Below, piece after piece: positions 60,462-64,000 of a stretch of 64,000 nucleotides of DNA. This DNA comes from Stenogyne calaminthoides. Taxonomy: Eukaryota > Streptophyta > Magnoliopsida > Lamiales > Lamiaceae. The position numbers and the translations under genes are program-made. The stretch lies in contig JBBCBC010000022.1 in assembly GCA_037126765.1 (NCBI GenBank), positions 15,591,758 to 15,655,757 of the forward strand, given 5' to 3'. How positions within the stretch are numbered: the first letter of the stretch is position 1; each line of letters starts with the position of its first letter. Under the pieces are notes generated by a model. The model was not told where the DNA came from, searched no databases, and worked only from the letters and a program-made list of their open reading frames with translations.

Positions 60462-60584
60462 TGTTGGGGTTATACTGAAAAGTGTGTTTTTTACTTTGTA
60501 TAACCAAACTGAATTTCTAATTTATTTACTGAAATAAATTATTTATCACTGTTGCATTAAATGTGATTGAATGGTATATATATT
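60462..60584 (+). mobile_element. 3' LTR fragment of element E (123 bp)
   Basis: Starts TGTTGGGGTTATACTG right after the AAGTGGGAGA polypurine tract and stops where LTR C starts (60585). It is AT-rich with no other recognisable signal. The rest of this LTR should lie beyond element C, outside the window. Confidence 0.8.
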
Positions 60585-60767
60585 TGTTGGGAGATGAATT
60601 TAATAGAGATTGTGATTAGATCCCAAAACCCCTAAGTATGACATGTTTCAGGATAATCTTGGTAGTATAGGATCAGGTTTCAAATTGTAGTTAGAATCAG
60701 GATTATCTGCACCATGTATAGTCAGCAGATATAGTTCAGGATAGGATAGGTTAACAAAGTTTTTATC

Positions 60768-60852
60768 TGAAGATCTCTGAAGATTCCTGAAGACCAAGAA
60801 CATACTGAAGACCTAAAACATACTGAAGTTCAGAAGATCCTGAAGACTGTTT
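60768..60852 (+). repeat. U3 CTGAAGA repeats in LTR C
   Basis: About half a dozen CTGAAGA/CTGAAGT words at irregular 10-20 bp spacing in the U3 of LTR C, the counterpart of the GACTC(A/G)AAGA zone in LTR B. Such repeats can act as enhancer elements in plant LTRs; that is inference. Confidence 0.6.
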
Positions 60853-61270
60853 TGTACTGAATCAAAAGACCCTGAACAAGTCACTACCAGTTTAATAGTG
60901 TGTGTTCATTCTTAGTAAAAACAAAGAGAATGTTATACGTTCGTGAACACTAAGGAAAATATCAGATCAGTGTGGTTGACTAAAAGAGCCATTTTGTTTA
61001 TCTCTGTTCAAAGGAAGATTTCAACCAATGAGGAGGCAACAACATCGTACTTTACTGACACTGAAAGCGACATGTCCCTGAAGAATGTCAGCATTGATAT
61101 TTGTCTAGTTCACAGAAATTGGTGATTGGCTGCTTGTCTGGATATTTTCTAAAATATGCAAGGGTGCGTTCAAACCCTAATATAGTCGTTCATCAATTAC
61201 TCAAAGAAGAAACCCTAGATACTATCTCTCCAATGGATAGTTTTTTAAAGGTAGACTTTTGGAGAGTTGC

Positions 61271-61308
61271 CTATAAATATAAGAGGCCTTGGACATTTCA
61301 AGGTTACG
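61271..61308 (+). promoter_or_regulatory. Core promoter of LTR C
   Basis: TATAAAT at 61271-61277 and GGTTACGG at 61301-61308, start to start 30 bp, as in LTRs A, B and D. The transcription start is inferred near 61301. Confidence 0.72.
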
Positions 61309-61585
61309 GGAAATCAAAGCAACTCCAGTGCTCATTCGTATTCAAGCAATCTTGTGAAGCACTCGAAACCCTAAGAATTTCCCAAGTGTTTCATCTTTGA
61401 AGAGAGCTCATTTACTAAGCCTAGATTTAAGATATATACAAAGCTTAGTTAGAGATATCTTAGCCGTTTTACTTGTGTTTGATTGTAAAAGGATATCTCA
61501 CCCTAGTTGGAAACTAACCAAAACCCAAACCCTTTGATTAGGTAGTTTGCGTGTGTAGTTGGAGAAGTGAGAGTTGTAAAGAGTA

Positions 61586-61762
61586 AGTAAGCTGTTGTGT
61601 TCAGTCTGAAAACTCTAGAGAAGAAGTTAGTGAGTTGATTGTTCAGTCTAAACGCTTGTGTGTGTGTTGAGTTAGTAAGCTGCAGTAGTTCACCCTGAAA
61701 ACTCTTGGTAGAAAGTTAGTAAGCTGCTGAGTTCAGTCTGAAAGCTTAAAGGTAGTAGAAGT
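61586..61762 (+). repeat. ~44-bp tandem repeats in LTR C (4 units)
   Basis: Units start with AGTAAGC or AGTGAGT at 61586, 61629, 61674 and 61718. They carry CAGTCTGAAA words that appear as AGTCGAAA in LTR B, which makes this block the clearest place to see the CAG/CTG shortening. Confidence 0.78.
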
Positions 61763-62269
61763 AGTTTGTTAAGGAATTTCTCTAAGGATCAGAGAGAGTG
61801 GACGTAGGAGCTTGAGCCTCTGAACCACTACAATTGCTGTGTTGTTTGCTTTCTGTTCTGCATTACTATCTGTTGCATATTTTCACTGAAAGCATTCTGA
61901 GGTTTTTCTGATATTTAGTTGGAAACAATCCACTGAAAGTTGCATTAACTTGATCACAACATTAACCACTGTTTAATTAAGAAAAGATTTTCAGCAAAGT
62001 AAAACGAGTATAAACTTATGGCCTACACATTCCGCACTCTAGATAAGCTAGTGTAGATAGTTGTCAAACTTATCAACTCTCCTGAGTAGTCAGTAAGATT
62101 ATTATCTACTCCAATCTTATTTGGACTCTGTTGTAGAAACTCAGAATCAGTTGAGCTAATCTGAAGTTTCTGAAGGCCTCTCAGTAGACTTTGACTCAGG
62201 GCATTTTGTGCTTCTCAGGACAACCTGACTCTCTGGTTATAGTTTGTTTTTAAAAGTTGAAAAATTACT

Positions 62270-62301
62270 ATACACGTGTATCCCTCCCCCATACACGTGT
62301 G
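62270..62301 (+). promoter_or_regulatory. Inverted G-box pair with C-rich loop, LTR C 3' end
   Basis: ATACACGTGTA, a CCCTCCCCC core, then ATACACGTGTG. CACGTG lies at 62273-62278 and 62294-62299, 21 bp apart. The structure ends 25 bp before the LTR end. Same design as in LTR B. Confidence 0.6.
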
Positions 62302-62328
62302 GAACTCATTTACCCCGGGACCAACAAG

Positions 62329-62340
62329 TGGTATCAGAGC
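62329..62340 (+). other. Primer-binding site of element C
   Basis: TGGTATCAGAGC, complementary to the initiator Met-tRNA 3' end, two bases after the LTR end. Minus-strand DNA synthesis starts here in copia elements. Confidence 0.95.
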
Positions 62341-62450
62341 AATGGTTTTAACTGACCACTTGCTTTGGTAGTCATAATCTTGTTTACTGAAAGACTTTTG
62401 TGGTCTACTGAATAGATCTTACTGCTGATATCTTACAAGGTTATTTCATC

Positions 62451-64000
62451 ATGCCTTCTAAGAAACTACCTATGTTCCCAGTTGAGAACTATGATCTATG
62501 GAGATTGAGAATGCAGGCACACTTGTACTCCAAACATGAGAGAATGTGGAGAGTTGTGTCTCAAGGACCTTTTGAGTTTAAGGTTGTTAATCCTAGATCT
62601 ACTGATGCTAAAAAAGATGATCCAAGGGATGAATTTCCCAAAACTGATGATCAGCTTACTCCTGAAGAGAGAAAGTTGGTTAACTTGGATTATATTGCTA
62701 AGGATACACTGTATAACACTATTGATGATAATGTTATGGGAATGATTTCTCACTGTGAAACTGCCAAAGAAATTTGGGTCACACTTGCTATAATGTGTCA
62801 AGGCACATATCATATCAAAGAAAACAAACTATCTGTGGCTATTGCCAAATTTGATGGTTTTGAAAGGATCGGCATGCTAAGAGAGACAAGAAGTATTCCA
62901 ACAAGAAGGTAATGGTTGTTGAAGAAGAACATTCTGACGAAGGATCTAGCTCTTCAAAAGAGATGTTCTCAGATAGTGATAGTGATGATGTATGTCTTGT
63001 TGCTATTGAGGAGGTAAATTCTTCTATCTATATTGCTGCTCCTACACAAGCACCTGAGTTATCAAGTTCATCTGTAACCAGTAATTTTGACCTGATGGGT
63101 TCTTTTGAGAATCTGATGAAGAGTCTGTGTTACAAGAACTGTTCTTAGAAACTCAAGAGCAGAATGAAGTGCTGACTACTGAGAATCTAAAGTGGAAAAA
63201 CTCTAATGCTGTTGAGATCACTTCTCAATTGATGGGAGCAACTGATGAACTTGATGTTCTGAAAGTACAACTCTCAGATAACGAGAAGGTGGTAGAGGCC
63301 CTGAAAGGAAATTTCGAGAAATCCACTGAAGAAAATCGGCTTATCAGAACTGAGTTCAATGACCTCTTTGAGAAATATGAAACTTTAAAAAAAAGTGAGG
63401 ATAGTTTGCAGAGAAAGTTAGCTCTATTGAATTCTGCATCTCATGCAATAGATGAAATTCAGAGTTATCAAAGACCTGCAACTATAACAGCTGGATTAGG
63501 ATATATTCCAGGGGGAACCTCACATGATCTTCTGAATGCTACTTCTACAAGTGGCACTAAGACTGTCTTTGTTAAACCGACGGTTCGTACTGATCTTCTT
63601 ATTGAAGAATAACCCCGTGTTTTGGATAAGGGTAAAGGACCTATGGTTTCAGAGAAACTGAAAGTTCAGGAAAGAAAGCCCAAACCTCAGGAAAAGGCTA
63701 GAAAACCTGAACAATCAGTAGGAAATCCTCAGGCCAGTACTTCGAAACCTCAGGTTAAGAATACCAACCTGAAGAAATCTGCCCTGAACCATCAGAGGAA
63801 TCCTCAAAAGAGAAACACTCATCCGAGAAATTCTCAGATGAGGAGACCAAGTCCTCAGAAAACTGAAAGACCACAATTTCAGTACAGGCAACCTAAACCC
63901 CACTTGCCTAAAGGTGAAGGTTTCCTGAACCCAAGTCAGAAGAGACAGAAATCAGCTGCACCAAGGTCAAAGCAATGGAACAAAAGACCTAAACCCAAGA
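62451..64000 (+). pseudogene. gag: Element C gag, internally deleted
   Basis: ATG at 62451 opens MPSKKLPMFPVENYDLWRLR. The UBN2-type domain follows (LTPEERKLVNLDYIAKDTLY, then HCETAKEIWVTLAIMCQGTY) up to AKFDGFE near 62862. There the sequence jumps to text that in element B lies after the zinc knuckle (AKRDKKYSNKKVMVVEEEH in the right frame), so the C-terminal part of UBN2 and the whole knuckle are gone and the frame shifts, with a stop at 62910-62912. The acidic Ser-rich stretch (62912-63000), a further frame change near 63135, a coiled-coil-like tail (63127-63470), GLGYIPGGTS and KTVFVKP follow. A TAA at 63610-63612 interrupts before a Lys/Pro/Gln-rich tail that runs off the window. Without the knuckle this copy probably cannot package its RNA unaided. 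Confidence 0.88.

Larger units (their letters stand above)
57357..60584 (+). mobile_element. Element E: decayed copia retrotransposon remnant
   Basis: Plus-strand copia pol from the protease region through RNase H, a polypurine tract and the first 123 bp of a 3' LTR. It lacks its 5' part, replaced by LTR D at 57356, and most of its 3' LTR, replaced by LTR C at 60585. It differs from B and C: typical words are SCLEGKMTKR-like and SYADLP, and it has a short AAGTGGGAGA polypurine tract. It carries stops and frameshifts in every domain and is probably the oldest element here. Confidence 0.9.
60585..62326 (+). mobile_element. LTR C: complete 5' LTR (1742 bp)
   Basis: Begins TGTTGGGAGATGAATTTAAT and ends CCCGGGACCAACA, two bases before the primer-binding site. 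Inside are a U3 zone with repeated CTGAAGA words (60768-60852), a TATA box, four ~45-bp repeats and an inverted G-box pair near the end. A short open stretch at 61101-61400 overlaps the promoter and is not a gene. Confidence 0.95.
60585..64000 (+). mobile_element. Element C: SIRE-like copia retrotransposon, 5' part
   Basis: Same family as element B: LTR ends, gag tail and LTR repeats match. A complete 5' LTR, primer site and a damaged gag are present; pol lies beyond the window. It inserted into the 3' LTR of element E, left flank ATATT (60580-60584). Unlike B it retains CAG and CTG throughout, so it serves as the in-window reference for the family. Confidence 0.94.

Overview
This window is repetitive, non-genic DNA from a flowering-plant nuclear genome; the species cannot be read from it. 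The plant call rests on Ty1/copia retrotransposons with initiator-Met-tRNA primer sites (TGGTATCAGAGC), plant-type LTRs and a long AT-rich satellite. I see no host protein gene, rRNA, tRNA or CRISPR.

Layout. (1) 1-~1143: a minus-strand LTR fragment (LTR A) of a SIRE-like copia family, cut off by the satellite. (2) ~1144-42279: one head-to-tail satellite array of about 118 monomers, mean period about 346-349 bp, every regular monomer carrying GGATCC, a poly-T tract and the block GATCGCAAGGATGAGCGATG. A scrambled patch lies at about 14040-15960. (3) 42280-42779: exactly 500 N, a scaffold gap that hides the right edge of the array. (4) 42780-54523: element B (+), a SIRE-like copia element lacking its 5' end, with gag, protease, integrase, RT and RNase H, then a ~3.5 kb accessory reading region after pol, a polypurine tract and a complete 1923-bp 3' LTR. 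(5) 54524-57356: element D (-), with gag, primer site and 5' LTR; its gag is cut by B. (6) 57357-60584: element E (+), an older copia pol remnant with stops, cut on the left by D and, inside its 3' LTR, by C. (7) 60585-64000: element C (+), same family as A and B, with a complete 1742-bp 5' LTR, primer site and internally deleted gag running off the window.

How it fits together. The order of nesting is E first, then D into E, B into D, and C into the 3' LTR of E. LTRs A, B, C and D share a core promoter: TATAAAT exactly 30 bp before GGTTACGG. B, C and D also carry an inverted repeat around a C-rich loop 24-29 bp from the LTR 3' end.

The most unusual signal is a sequence-wide alteration limited to patches of element B. 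CAG and CTG trinucleotides are shortened to CG relative to the sister copy C in the same window. CWG is the plant CHG-methylation context, so I read this as methylation-dependent long-read basecalling error left unpolished in a repeat. Many apparent frameshifts in B may therefore be artefacts, and its accessory ORF, the best candidate for something poorly described, may be intact in the real genome.
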